Positions 7,942 through 16,762 are shown, counted from the first letter of the stretch. The stretch: DNA of 64,000 bases from CAZODA01 sp964578485 (GCA_964578485.1 CAZODA010000002.1:91108-155107), one strand, 5' to 3'. Notes: generated by a model not told the origin, from the letters alone. Made by a program: numbers and translations.

Positions 7942-9405
7942 ATGAATCAAAATAATTCAACTAAGATTAATTTCTTTAGTGGTGAAACTATCCCTGTGGA
8001 GTTACACAAAGTGAGGATTGTTCAAAAATTATATCTTAAACCAATTGATGAAAGATTGGCTGCGATTGAAAAAGGTGGTTATAATACTTTTTTATTAAAC
8101 ACAAATGATGTATTTCTTGATATGCTCACCGACAGTGGTACCAATGCCATGAGTGACAATCAGCAGGCTGCAATGCTTCGTGCTGATGATGCTTATGCCG
8201 GTTCACAAAGCTTTTACCGTATGGAAGAAGCTTTGAATGAGGTGTTTGGAAAAAAGTTAGTATTACCTGTTCATCAGGGTCGAGCTGCCGAGAATGTAAT
8301 TTCACAGACTTTTATTAAACCCGGCGACATAATTCCGATGAATTATCATTTTACCACTACCAAAGCACATATGGAGTTAAATGGTGGTGAAATATATGAA
8401 ATTTATACCGATGAAGCTTTAAAAATTAATAGCGATCATCCTTTTAAAGGTAACATTGATATTGACAAGCTTAAAAGTTTGATTTCCAAGTATGGAAAAG
8501 GAAAAATTCCTTTTATCAGATTAGAAGCTTCCACAAATTTAATTGGTGGTCAGCCTTTTTCAATTGAAAACATGCGTGCTGTACGTAAGATAGCTGATGA
8601 GCATGGTATTATGATGGTTCTTGATGCAAGTTTGATAGGAGAGAATGCATGGTTTATCAAAAAGCGTGAAAAAGAATTTGCCAATAGCAGCATAAAGGAC
8701 ATATTACGCACTATGTGTGGCTTTTGCGAGATAGTTTATTTTTCAAGTCGCAAGGTCAGCTCAACCCGTGGTGGTGGTATTTGCACCAACGATCAAGATC
8801 TGTTCTTAAAGATGAGAGAGTTAATTCCTTTATATGAAGGTTTTCTCACTTATGGCGGAATGTCGGTCAGGGAGATTGAAGCAATGGCTGTTGGGCTAAT
8901 AGAAACCACCGACGATACAATAATAAATCAATCACCGGGCTTTATTGAATATACAGTCAATGAGCTTGATAAATTAGGTATTCCTGTTATTAAGCCTGCC
9001 GGGGCTTTAGGTGCTCATGTCGATGCCAAGCAATTTTTATCGCATATTCCACAAAAAGAATATCCTGCCGGCGCATTAGCTGCAGCCTTATTTATTATAT
9101 CAGGATGTCGCGGTATGGAGCGTGGTACTATTTCGAGTGTTCGGCTCAATAATGGTGAAGATTTACTCGCCGATATGGAGCTTTTACGTTTAGCTTTTCC
9201 AAGAAGAGTTTTTACACTTTCACAAACCAAATTTCTGATTGACCGCTTACATTGGTTATACGAAAACAGGGAACTTGTTGAGGGACTTAAATTTGTGGAA
9301 GAACCAAAGGTATTAAGATTTTTTATGGGAAAACTTGCTCCAATTAGTAATTGGCCTGAAAAATTAGTTGCTAAATTTAAGGCTGATTTTGGAGATAGCT
9401 TATAA
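7942..9405 (+). CDS. Divergent PLP beta-eliminating lyase (tryptophanase / tyrosine phenol-lyase family)
   Basis: The family cleaves the side chain of tryptophan or tyrosine to give indole or phenol plus pyruvate and ammonia. The 487-aa length and collinear motifs (LTDSGTNAMSD, AYAGSQSFY, PVHQGRAAE, GGQPFSIENMRA, EPKVLRFF) place it in the family. By my hand alignment, the positions separating the two enzymes look like tyrosine phenol-lyase: FTTT rather than FDTT, and MERG with the Arg that contacts the phenol hydroxyl. Several active-site positions are unusual: SGKKD or SAKKD becomes SSRKV (the PLP lysine is kept), and DxxR after the PLP-binding Asp becomes DASL. The substrate is therefore uncertain. 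The gene stands alone with its own terminator, and no indole or tyrosine transporter lies beside it. Confidence 0.75.
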   Translation: MNQNNSTKINFFSGETIPVELHKVRIVQKLYLKPIDERLAAIEKGGYNTFLLNTNDVFLDMLTDSGTNAMSDNQQAAMLRADDAYAGSQSFYRMEEALNEVFGKKLVLPVHQGRAAENVISQTFIKPGDIIPMNYHFTTTKAHMELNGGEIYEIYTDEALKINSDHPFKGNIDIDKLKSLISKYGKGKIPFIRLEASTNLIGGQPFSIENMRAVRKIADEHGIMMVLDASLIGENAWFIKKREKEFANSSIKDILRTMCGFCEIVYFSSRKVSSTRGGGICTNDQDLFLKMRELIPLYEGFLTYGGMSVREIEAMAVGLIETTDDTIINQSPGFIEYTVNELDKLGIPVIKPAGALGAHVDAKQFLSHIPQKEYPAGALAAALFIISGCRGMERGTISSVRLNNGEDLLADMELLRLAFPRRVFTLSQTKFLIDRLHWLYENRELVEGLKFVEEPKVLRFFMGKLAPISNWPEKLVAKFKADFGDSL

Positions 9406-9430
9406 AATTTATAATAAATAAAGATAAAAT

Positions 9431-9463
9431 AAAAGGAGCTTTTTCATTGGAATTGCTCCTTTT
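9431..9463 (+). terminator. Intrinsic terminator after the lyase gene
   Basis: AAAAGGAGC (9431-9439) pairs with GCTCCTTTT (9455-9463) over 9 bp, with a T-rich tail. It starts 26 bp after the stop codon. Confidence 0.75.
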
Positions 9464-9762
9464 TTCCTTTTATTTATCTGTCTTTAGTTTGTATTTTATA
9501 AAACATGTAATTTATTAGTACTCTGAACATAGTCCTTATATAAATTTATCCTGACTAAATAAAGCTCACATTGTTTTTCTGAGTGGAATATTAATATTTT
9601 TAAAGAGAAAATTCTTTTTGATTTGTTTCATTAAAACCATAAATTTAGTTAAGTTAAAATCAATTTATACTCAACAAGAAACAAAATGAATAGATAACTG
9701 TTAATTAAATGCATAAATAAAGATACTAACGAGTTAAATATAGTTCAGTCAATTAGAGAGCT

Positions 9763-9818
9763 TCAAACTTCAGCAAGAAAAATCAACTTTTTCGGGCATG
9801 AAGTTTGATTAATTTTTT
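9763..9818 (+). promoter_or_regulatory. Terminator-like hairpin in the leader of the 2-oxoacid dehydrogenase genes
   Basis: A perfect 10-bp outer stem pairs TCAAACTTCA (9763-9772) with TGAAGTTTGA (9799-9808). An inner 6-bp stem pairs GAAAAA (9777-9782) with TTTTTC (9788-9793), and TTAATTTTTT follows. It lies 47-57 bp before the E2 ATG in a 459-bp gap (9406-9864) with no other gene. It could be an attenuator, the terminator of a small RNA, or a processing signal. Nothing in the sequence shows which. Confidence 0.45.
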
Positions 9819-9864
9819 ATGGAATTGTCTGAACTAATAAATGATTTAAAAAAACAAATTACCC

Positions 9865-11178
9865 ATGTCAACATTTGAAATTATAATGCCAAAATTAGGT
9901 GAAAGCGTTGAAGAGGCAACTATCACCAAATGGTTTGTTAAAATTGGCGATACCATTGAAGAAGATCAGGTATTAATGGAAATTGCCACCGATAAAGTTG
10001 ATTCAGAAATACCATCTGCAGTTGCAGGTACAGTTAAAGAAATTAAATATGAAGTTGACTCAGTAGTGCCTGTGGGTGAAGTTGTGGCTCTAATTGATAT
10101 AGGCGGTGAGGCTGGTGCTGAAGATGATAGCAAGGTTGAAGAGGAGCAGGTTAAGGCCGAGGAGAGTAGTGAAAAAGCTGCACCAAAAGATGTGGAATCA
10201 ACTCCGGTTTCAGAAAAGGCTGATATTGCATCCAAACAACTTAGTGATCGTTTTTATTCACCCTTAGTAAAGAGCATTGCAAAAGAAGAAAATATTTCTT
10301 TTGAAGAGCTTGACAAAATAAAGGGAAGTGGAAACAATGGCAGACTTACAAAGAAGGATTTACTTGAATATATTGAAAAAGGTGCAAGTAAACCTGCAGC
10401 AAAAGAAACATTTGTTGCGGCTCCTGTCTCACAATCCGATATTAAAGCTCCTGAAGTAAAAGTCGGTGAAGGTGATGAAGTTGTTGAAATGGATCGCCTG
10501 CGAAAAATCATTGCAGATCACATGGTAATGTCAAAACATGTATCTCCTCATGTAACAAGCATTGTAGAAGCCGATGTAACAAATCTATTTATATGGCGCA
10601 ACAAGCAAAAAGACGCATTTCAAGAGAAATATGGAGAAAGGTTAACATTTATGCCTGCATTTACTCTTGCCGTTGCTAAAGCTTTATTAGATTATCCGGG
10701 TATAAATGTTTCAGTTAGTGGAAGTTCTATAATAAAACGTAAAAATATAAATATAGGAATTGCGGTTGCACTGCCATCAGGCAATTTAATTGTACCGGTA
10801 ATAAAAAATGCTGATCGTAAAAATCTTGCCGGACTGGCAGGAGATATCAATCGTTTAGCTCTTGAAGCCAGGGAAAATCGTTTATCACCGGATGATATAC
10901 AGGGAGGTACCTTTACCATTACAAATTTTGGATCATTTAAAAATACCATAGGAACTCCTATTATTAATCAGCCTCAGGCAGCAATTTTGGCAACGGGTAC
11001 CATTGAAAAGAAACCCGCTGTTGTAGAAACTCCGTCAGGGGATATGATTGCAATTCGTCATAAAATGTTTCTATCATTATCCTATGATCACAGAGTTGTA
11101 GATGGGGTATTAGGTGGCCTTTTCTTACGTAAGATAGCAGACTATCTTGAAGAATGGAAAATTGATGATCCTATTTAA
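9865..11178 (+). CDS. Dihydrolipoamide acyltransferase (E2) of a 2-oxoacid dehydrogenase complex
   Basis: E2 carries the lipoyl swinging arm and transfers the acyl group to CoA in pyruvate or branched-chain 2-oxoacid dehydrogenase. The 437-aa protein has one lipoyl domain (residues 1-80, lipoylated Lys in ATDKVDSE near 44), an acidic Glu/Ala/Lys linker, a peripheral subunit-binding domain (about 130-168, FYSPLVKSIAKEE to KKDLLEYIE), a second linker, and the catalytic domain ending with SYDHRVVDG near 407. The fused E1 gene follows after 115 bp, so the two form a unit; no E3 gene is nearby. A hairpin overlaps its stop codon. Substrate (pyruvate, 2-oxoisovalerate or both) cannot be told from sequence. 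Confidence 0.92.
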   Translation: MSTFEIIMPKLGESVEEATITKWFVKIGDTIEEDQVLMEIATDKVDSEIPSAVAGTVKEIKYEVDSVVPVGEVVALIDIGGEAGAEDDSKVEEEQVKAEESSEKAAPKDVESTPVSEKADIASKQLSDRFYSPLVKSIAKEENISFEELDKIKGSGNNGRLTKKDLLEYIEKGASKPAAKETFVAAPVSQSDIKAPEVKVGEGDEVVEMDRLRKIIADHMVMSKHVSPHVTSIVEADVTNLFIWRNKQKDAFQEKYGERLTFMPAFTLAVAKALLDYPGINVSVSGSSIIKRKNINIGIAVALPSGNLIVPVIKNADRKNLAGLAGDINRLALEARENRLSPDDIQGGTFTITNFGSFKNTIGTPIINQPQAAILATGTIEKKPAVVETPSGDMIAIRHKMFLSLSYDHRVVDGVLGGLFLRKIADYLEEWKIDDPI

Positions 11179-11199
11179 GCATTACTTTTTATGCTTAAA
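11174..11199 (+). promoter_or_regulatory. Hairpin spanning the E2 stop codon
   Basis: TTTAAGCAT (11174-11182) pairs with ATGCTTAAA (11191-11199) around an 8-nt T-rich loop. No T-tract follows, so it is more likely a transcript-stability or processing hairpin between E2 and E1 than a terminator. Confidence 0.35.
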
Positions 11200-11293
11200 T
11201 TTATAAGGCTGAAAAATATTAACAGCCATAATAGAGATTCGCAAAATAACATTGACCTTGGGATTTATATATCCTCAAAAAAAATAAAAAACA

Positions 11294-13345
11294 ATGAAGA
11301 GTGACGTAAAAAGTATCTATAGCATTAAAAAAACTGATAAAGAAACACTTTTAAAGTGGTATTATTTACTCTATTTGGGCCGTACCCTTGATGAGCGTGC
11401 TCCCAACTATTTAAAACAGGCTATTGGATGGTCTTACCATGCACCTGCTGCAGGGCATGATGGAATACAGAATGCAATTGGTCAGGTGTTCAGGAAAAAC
11501 AAAGATCATTTATTTCCTTATTATCGTGATTTACAAACTTGTGTTTCTGCCGGATTAACAGCAGAAGAAATAATTTTAAATGGTATTTCAAAAGATGCTG
11601 ATGTTGCCGGTGGCGGACGTCATATGTCGAACCACTTTGCCAAGCCTCCATGGAATATTCATAATGTTAGCAGTTCAACGGGTAATCACACCCTTCATGC
11701 GGTAGGATTGGGCCGTGCACTAAAAACTTATAAGGAGAAAGATGTAGTGGTAATCAGCAGCCAGGGTGAAAGTTCTGCTTCTGAAGGCTATGTTTATGAG
11801 GCTATCAATGGAGCATCCAACGAGCAGCTTCCTGTGGTTTTTGTAATTCAAGATAATGGTTATGGTATTTCTGTTCCCAAGGAGGACCAGACAGCTAATC
11901 GAAGGGTTGCAAAGAATTTTGAAGGCATCAAACATTTACGTATAATTTATTGTAACGGTAAAGATGTTTTCGATTCTATGAATGCAATGACAGAGGCTGT
12001 TGAGTGGGCCAAAAAGGAGCAAAAGCCTGTAATAGTGCAAGCCAATTGTGTTCGTATTAAATCTCACAGTAATAGTGACCGCCACGAATTGTATCGTGAT
12101 GAAAATGAGCTTAGCTATGTTCAGGAATATGATCCTCTGGCTAAATACCGGCGTATGCTTCTACGATATGAGCGTGCAAGTGAGGATGAATTAAAAAAGA
12201 TAGAAGATCAGGTTAAGGCAGAAGTCAGGGCTGCACATACCAAGGCATTGGCTGCTCCACATCCAACAGCTGAATCTATTCATGATTTTGTAATACCTGA
12301 TCCTTATGTTTCAAAGAAATATCCTGAAGGACTTCATCAGCATGATGGTGAGAAAATCAGATTTATTACTGCTTTGAACGAAACATTAAAAGCTGAATTC
12401 CGTCATAATCCGGATACTTATCTTTGGGGGCAGGATATAGCAAATAAGGATAAAGGAGGCATATTTAACGTATCGGTAGGTATGCAGCAAGAATTTGGAA
12501 AAACAAGGGTATTTAATGCCCCAATTGCTGAAGATTATATTATGGGAACAGCCAATGGCATGTCGAGATACAGAAAAGATTTGCGTGTTGTTGTTGAGGG
12601 TGCAGAATTTGCTGATTATTTTTGGCCTGCAATGGAACAATTTGTCGAAACCACCCATGAATACTGGCGTACCAAGGGGCAATTTTCACCCAATGTTACA
12701 GTGCGTCTTGCATCCGGTGGATATATCGGAGGTGGCTTATATCATTCACAAACAATTGAAGGTGCTTTAACTACCTTTCCGGGTGTTCGTGTTGTTTATC
12801 CATCATTTGCCGATGATGCAGCGGGTCTCTTACGTACTTCAATCCGCTCGGAGGGTATGACGGTATTTATGGAGCCTAAATCTCTTTACAATGCTCCAAA
12901 AGCTGCCACAGCCATTCCTGATGACTTTGAAGTTCCCTTTGGTAAGGCACGTATCAGGCGTGAAGGAAAAGACCTTTCAATTATCACCTATGGAAATACT
13001 ACACATTTTTCCTTGGATGCAGCTGAGAAATTAGCTAAGGAGGGTCTTGCAGATGTTGAAGTTTTAGATTTGAGAAGTCTTTCTCCTCTGGATGAAGAAG
13101 CAATAATAAAAACAGTACAAAAAACTTCAAGAGTATTAATTGTCCATGAAGACAAAATATTTGGCGGCTTTGGTGGTGAACTGGCTGCAAAAATAGCTGA
13201 TTTGGCCTTTGAGTATTTAGATGCGCCCATTAAAAGAGTTGGATCTACTTTTACTCCGGTAGGCTTTAATCCTCATTTAGAAGCGGCTATTTTGCCAAAT
13301 ACGGCGGATATCCTTGAGACAGCTAAAGAATTATTAAAGTATTAA
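11294..13345 (+). CDS. 2-oxoacid dehydrogenase E1 component, fused alpha and beta subunits
   Basis: E1 is the thiamine-diphosphate decarboxylase of the pyruvate or branched-chain 2-oxoacid dehydrogenase complex. Alpha and beta subunits are fused in 683 aa, a form common in Bacteroidota. The alpha half (about 1-330) has RTLDERAPNYLKQ, GGGRHMSNH and a ThDP motif in which GDG is replaced by GES (SQGESSASEG) before QDNGYGIS. The beta half (about 350-683) starts IRFITALNETLKAEF and has the GQDIANKDKGGIF, FNAPIAED and EGAEFADYFWPA segments plus the C-terminal transketolase-like domain (LIVHEDKIFGGFG). It pairs with the E2 gene upstream. Confidence 0.93.
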   Translation: MKSDVKSIYSIKKTDKETLLKWYYLLYLGRTLDERAPNYLKQAIGWSYHAPAAGHDGIQNAIGQVFRKNKDHLFPYYRDLQTCVSAGLTAEEIILNGISKDADVAGGGRHMSNHFAKPPWNIHNVSSSTGNHTLHAVGLGRALKTYKEKDVVVISSQGESSASEGYVYEAINGASNEQLPVVFVIQDNGYGISVPKEDQTANRRVAKNFEGIKHLRIIYCNGKDVFDSMNAMTEAVEWAKKEQKPVIVQANCVRIKSHSNSDRHELYRDENELSYVQEYDPLAKYRRMLLRYERASEDELKKIEDQVKAEVRAAHTKALAAPHPTAESIHDFVIPDPYVSKKYPEGLHQHDGEKIRFITALNETLKAEFRHNPDTYLWGQDIANKDKGGIFNVSVGMQQEFGKTRVFNAPIAEDYIMGTANGMSRYRKDLRVVVEGAEFADYFWPAMEQFVETTHEYWRTKGQFSPNVTVRLASGGYIGGGLYHSQTIEGALTTFPGVRVVYPSFADDAAGLLRTSIRSEGMTVFMEPKSLYNAPKAATAIPDDFEVPFGKARIRREGKDLSIITYGNTTHFSLDAAEKLAKEGLADVEVLDLRSLSPLDEEAIIKTVQKTSRVLIVHEDKIFGGFGGELAAKIADLAFEYLDAPIKRVGSTFTPVGFNPHLEAAILPNTADILETAKELLKY

Positions 13346-13409
13346 AATCTTTATAAATAATTAAAGTTACTTATATCAAAACTTTAACACTTAAAATCAA
13401 AATAAAAAA

Positions 13410-13916
13410 ATGAAAAAGATTGGCATTTTTTATAGTTTCAGGTCGATAAAGACCGCTCAGCAGATAAAAAAGATTAGAAATTTTTTGGGAAAAGAAAAGT
13501 GTGAAGAGGTTGATGTCGATATTGCAAATTTGGAAGATTTTAATAAATATGAAAATTTTATTTTTGCTGTTCCAACATGGTTTGATGGAGAATTGCCAAA
13601 TTATTGGGATGAATTTCTTCCTACTATTGAAGAAGAATCTTTGAAAGGAAAGAAATTTGCTCTCTTTGGAGGAGGGGATCAAAAAAGATATTCAGAGAAC
13701 TTTGTTGATGGCTTAGGAATAATGGCCGAATTCCTTGAGGAAAGGAAGGGCAAGATAGTAGGACGTACTTCCATTAAGGGCTATACTTTTGAATATTCAA
13801 GGGCGCAAAGAGGGAATTTCTTTGTTGGCTTGGCCTTGGATATAGAAAACCAGTCTTTTAATACTAATGAACGGATTGAAAATTGGGTGAAACAATTAGA
13901 AAAAGAGTTTAACTAA
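13410..13916 (+). CDS. Flavodoxin-like protein
   Basis: Flavodoxins are small FMN electron carriers. The 168-aa protein has the alternating alpha/beta layout of long-chain flavodoxins: MKKIGIFYSF, the 50s/FMN loop VPTWFDGELPNYWDEF, FALFGGGDQKRYSENFVDG, and the C-terminal EYSRAQRGNFFVGLALDIENQ. The N-terminal phosphate loop is atypical: SFRSIKT replaces the usual T/S-rich GSxTGNT, so FMN binding should be tested. It follows E1 by 64 bp on the same strand, and a composite repeat begins right after its stop. Confidence 0.85.
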   Translation: MKKIGIFYSFRSIKTAQQIKKIRNFLGKEKCEEVDVDIANLEDFNKYENFIFAVPTWFDGELPNYWDEFLPTIEEESLKGKKFALFGGGDQKRYSENFVDGLGIMAEFLEERKGKIVGRTSIKGYTFEYSRAQRGNFFVGLALDIENQSFNTNERIENWVKQLEKEFN

Positions 13917-14020
13917 CAGGCCATCAGTTAACAATGAACAATGATCAGTTAACAGTAAAAATGATTAACAATGTAGAGACGCACTGCCGTGCGTCTTTAT
14001 CTTACATGACATGTGTTGTC
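13917..14020 (+). repeat. Composite interspersed repeat, copy 1 (3' of flavodoxin gene)
   Basis: Two units of an AACAATGATCAGTTAAC-type motif are followed by a 7-bp hairpin, GACGCAC (13978-13984) with GTGCGTC (13989-13995), then TTTATCTTACATGACATGTG and a CCGTTTCGGGTT end. The reverse complement of 60340-60440 has the same modules in the same order with only scattered differences. In both places the motif side of the element faces the 3' end of a gene. No protein is encoded. Confidence 0.8.
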
Positions 14021-14236
14021 CGTTTCGGGTTTTAGAGCGATTCATTTCTGCGGAATGATTTTTAGGTATTGCATCTTTACTATCAGCGTATCATTTTTAT
14101 TAGATATTTTTTATTTACGTAACAGCTCGGTTTCTGCAATCCGGAGGATTGCAACGCTCGGTAGAAAATATGGCATCTCTCCCCACCCACATTCCGTTAG
14201 GAATGTGACCTTGTTCTATTATCTTGAAAATTAACT
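14021..14236 (+). repeat. Transposase-free copy of the REP/RAYT-associated element
   Basis: This segment matches the DNA left of the RAYT transposase gene near 41.3-41.65 kb. Shared are GCAATCC/GGATTGC (14136-14152), the AACGCTCGGTA that follows, CACATTCC-GTTA-GGAATGTG (14188-14207), and a stretch similar to the last 20 or so bases of the transposase gene (about 14210-14230). A weaker match to the CATTTC/GGAATG palindrome lies near 14040-14060. A 73-aa ORF across it is a by-product of the repeat. It looks like a non-autonomous or decayed copy moved by a RAYT-type enzyme. Confidence 0.75.
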
Positions 14237-14799
14237 AATCATCTCATTTGCTAATTAGCTAATTAATTTATAGGCTGAAAGCCTTATATATTACAGCCTC
14301 CCGCCGTCATGAAACTTGGGGGAACAAGCTAGGGCAACGCACCGGGTTGGCAATAACCCACGCCACATGCGCCTTGAAGTAGCAACATGAATTTTAATGT
14401 TGAGGACTACGTCGTTTAGAATGGTTTATATTTATAATATATAACACCCAAACTGCTCCCCTTTTGAAGGGGAGCTGTCCGGAGGACTGAGGGGTTTAAC
14501 TGGTTAAACAGAATTAAGTTTATTATAACACAACTACAGCTCCACTTTTGCAGGGAGGCTGTTATTTGCATGATTTCTCCGTAAGAATATAATTTTGTAT
14601 AATGATTTTTACTAACTATTTGAAACCATGAAATCAGTAACTTCATTTCCGCATATTTTGGCAATTAGATTTCCCCACTATAATTCTTTAATATATAACG
14701 CCCCAATTGCTGCACGTTTATATAAAGATATGGTAGTGTCCACTTTAGTGTGTCTATGACATGTTTCTCTATCTCTATTTTATAGTTGTTTTTTTGTAA
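14237..14799. other. Gene-free repeat-rich stretch with palindromes
   Basis: No coding region can be supported. It contains short hairpins: AGGCT/AGCCT (14272-14284), a GGGCAACGC...GGGTT-rich segment at 14330-14400 resembling common Bacteroidota intergenic repeats, GCTCCCC/GGGGAGC (14455-14475), and an imperfect ACAGCTCC...GGCTGT near 14532-14558. The ORF at 14416-14664 on the minus strand runs through these palindromes and is not believed. Confidence 0.55.
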
Positions 14800-15263
14800 T
14801 TAAGTTTCTGTTGTGATTTTATGTTTCATTAATTTAGGTTCAAATTTCAAATTATATATTGGATAAAAATAATGTTCTTGACTTTTATCAATCGCAACAC
14901 TTGTACTTAATGCTAAAACAGACTCCTCATTGGGAAAGCTGCTCTTACCTTTAATGTCCTACGGCAGCTTTTATTAAATCGTTCTATCCAATTAGTAGTA
15001 TATAACATACGGCGAACACGATAATCATAATTTAAAAAGGTTAAGTAAGGTTCGATGGTACAATTATCTAAATATTTTTTTATAGAAGGATATTTCTTTT
15101 TCCAATGCTCTTTTAAATTGTTAAAGCGTTCTTTACCTTGCTTCAGATTATGATCCTTATCGTCAGGTGAAAATATATTAGCTAAATCTTTTGCAATTTC
15201 ACTTTTGTCTTCACTCCATACTCTAGCCATAAAGTTACGTTGCAGATGTACTGTGCATAGCTA
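14800..15263 (-). pseudogene. IS256 (mutator) family transposase remnant
   Basis: Read on the minus strand, 15260 to about 14925 encodes LCTVHLQRNFMARVW, a lysine-rich middle, and RRMLYTTNWIERFNKSCRR, the C-terminal hallmark of IS256-type DDE transposases. The frame then breaks: the expected continuation FPNEESVLALSTSVAID is in another frame, consistent with loss of one base in a CCC run near 14930, and ends at TAA 14800-14802. The N-terminal half, with most DDE residues, is missing. An in-frame stop at 15261-15263 and the heptamer array at 15281 mark the broken end. It is inactive. Confidence 0.8.
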
Positions 15264-15280
15264 ATGGGCTGTATTAGGAT

Positions 15281-15428
15281 AACTCTAACCCCGAAACTCT
15301 AACCCCGAAACTCTAAACCCGAAACTCGAAACCCGAAACTCTAAACCCGAAACTCTAAACCCGAAACTCTAAACCCGAAACTCTAAACTCGAAACTCGAA
15401 ACTCGAAACCCGAAACTCGAAACCCGAA
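15281..15428. repeat. Tandem heptamer array (KAAACYC units, about 21 copies)
   Basis: About 148 bp consist of the 7-mers GAAACTC, TAAACCC and GAAACCC, often paired into a 14-bp unit CGAAACTCTAAACC. The complementary strand is G/T-rich with GGG spaced by 11 nt. A short copy of the same motif occurs at 60325-60357. AGCAGGATGCTTTG follows the array at 15430-15443 and also precedes the copy at 60287. It resembles no gene. Confidence 0.85.
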
Positions 15429-16174
15429 TAGCAGGATGCTTTGTGGACATTAGAAACTATCCTTATGCGCCGACTATAATTTTAATATTCTCTCATAGAG
15501 TAGGAGGGATGCATACTGTTTACAAATGTATCATAACAAGGATCTTCACATTTCCTATATTCATTACACAATAAAAACAAGATTAAAATTCAAATAATCA
15601 GTCAGTTATTAAATTTACTTAAAGTTCTTATCTAGGTATAAATCAAAAAACATGAATAATTATTCAAAACATAGTCTAAATTAAAATTTTATCCTAACTA
15701 TTTGATTCAAAACCAGTATAATAGACGATTTAATTATAGTAACAAATCAAGTTAAATAAAACAAAGGACAATATACTGAGAATCAAAACCAATATAAGAC
15801 AGTTATCAGCTACAAAGCTTAACAAGAATACTGTTATCATCTTAAATACAACATAAGCTTAATCAATTAGAACCTTGTTATTCAAAAGATTGTCCACAAA
15901 CTACTATAGAAGTAATTCAATTTTCAAAACTCCCGTCTTTTTTTAAGTTCAGTCTGACTACAAATGTAAACAATAAGCGTTAATTTTAAATTTTATGAAT
16001 AAATTATTTTTTAGTACATTTGTAACAGCTATAAGTCATGTTTACATTTATAACATCACTCTGTAACAAAATTTGAACAAAAAAAAAGAAATAAAACTTC
16101 CGGCACATAAAGTGCATCAAGCTTTTCGAAATATTTGCATTATGAAATGAAATCATAAGTAAAAAACTATTCCT
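15429..16174. other. Long AT-rich intergenic region upstream of the XRE regulator gene
   Basis: About 745 bp have no supportable ORF. The first 30 bp are a repeat shared with 60287-60312. The only other structure seen is a cluster of TTACATTTGTAA-like palindromes at 15958-16053, listed separately. TATTTGCATTATG near 16130 is a weak -7-like site. Confidence 0.5.
15958..16053. promoter_or_regulatory. Three near-palindromic sites (consensus TTAC-ATTT-GTAA)
   Basis: CTACAAATGTAA (15958-15969), GTACATTTGTAA (16014-16025) and TTACATTTATAA (16042-16053) each differ by one base from the palindrome. Two contain TACATTTG, a fit to the -7 element TAnnTTTG: on the plus strand at 16015-16022 and on the minus strand at 15961-15968. 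Matching sites lie at 20049-20105. They may be operators of the XRE protein encoded 120 bp downstream overlapping its own promoter, or only promoter elements in AT-rich DNA. Confidence 0.45.
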
Positions 16175-16705
16175 ATGAAAAACAGACTACAGCAAATCAT
16201 AAGCACAGAAGGCATAAGCGCCTTAAAATTCGCCGAAATTATCGATGTTCAGCGGTCAACGGTTAGTCATATCTTATCCGGCAGGAATAATCCAAGTTTA
16301 GAATTCATACAAAAGACCCTTAATAATTTTCCTCAAATTAACACAGACTGGTTTATAACCGGAAGAGGAGAGATGTATATAGAACCTGCTTCAACTACAA
16401 ATGAAAGAACTAATAAATCGGAGCAAAATTCCCGAGATTTGTTTTCAGTATTAAAAGATGAAGAACAGGCAAGTTATCAGGCCATATCATCAATTGGCAG
16501 CAATGATGACGAAGAAAGTGATAATGATAAGGAGAGTGCTGATAATAAAGACATAGATAGTACTATAAACAAAGAAGAAACAGCAAATAACAAAGAAAAA
16601 GAACCGGATATTTCAGGCATGCCTATAAGCGCAAGTCCTCTTGAACGCATAGTAATATTTTATAAAAATGGCAGCTTCAAAGAATATCTGCCACAACAAA
16701 TTTAA
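16175..16705 (+). CDS. XRE-family helix-turn-helix transcriptional regulator
   Basis: This is a probable DNA-binding repressor of 176 aa. Residues 1-70 form an XRE/Cro-type HTH: LKFAEIIDVQRSTVSHILSGRNNPS is the helix 2-turn-helix 3 region, followed by LEFIQKTLNNFP and WFITGRGEMY. A low-complexity acidic linker rich in Asp, Glu, Asn and Lys spans about 75-145, and a conserved-looking tail IVIFYKNGSFKEYLP ends the protein, as in many Bacteroidota relatives. It lies alone before pyrKD. Three palindromic sites upstream could be its own operators. The regulated genes are unknown. Confidence 0.88.
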   Translation: MKNRLQQIISTEGISALKFAEIIDVQRSTVSHILSGRNNPSLEFIQKTLNNFPQINTDWFITGRGEMYIEPASTTNERTNKSEQNSRDLFSVLKDEEQASYQAISSIGSNDDEESDNDKESADNKDIDSTINKEETANNKEKEPDISGMPISASPLERIVIFYKNGSFKEYLPQQI

Positions 16706-16753
16706 ATATAAAATACAGACTTAAGCATCAACAACTTTCTCATCAAAAATCAT

Positions 16754-16762
16754 TATCTTTGC
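16754..16762 (+). promoter_or_regulatory. pyrK-pyrD promoter (-7 element)
   Basis: TATCTTTGC matches the Bacteroidota -7 consensus. A start site about 7 bp further on would leave a leader of about 130 nt before the pyrK ATG at 16899. No good TTTG is seen at -33. Confidence 0.5.

Noticed and set aside
12495..12770. ORF in the antisense or alternative frame of E1
   Set aside because: It is entirely inside the well-supported E1 gene and has no family features; a shadow.
14013..14234. A 73-aa plus-strand ORF
   Set aside because: It runs through palindromes of the REP-like element, and its end matches an ORF at 41573-41779 only because both follow the same DNA repeat.
15281..15428. Telomere or G-quadruplex element
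   Set aside because: GGG runs are 11 nt apart and rarely four together; the array is internal to the chromosome piece.
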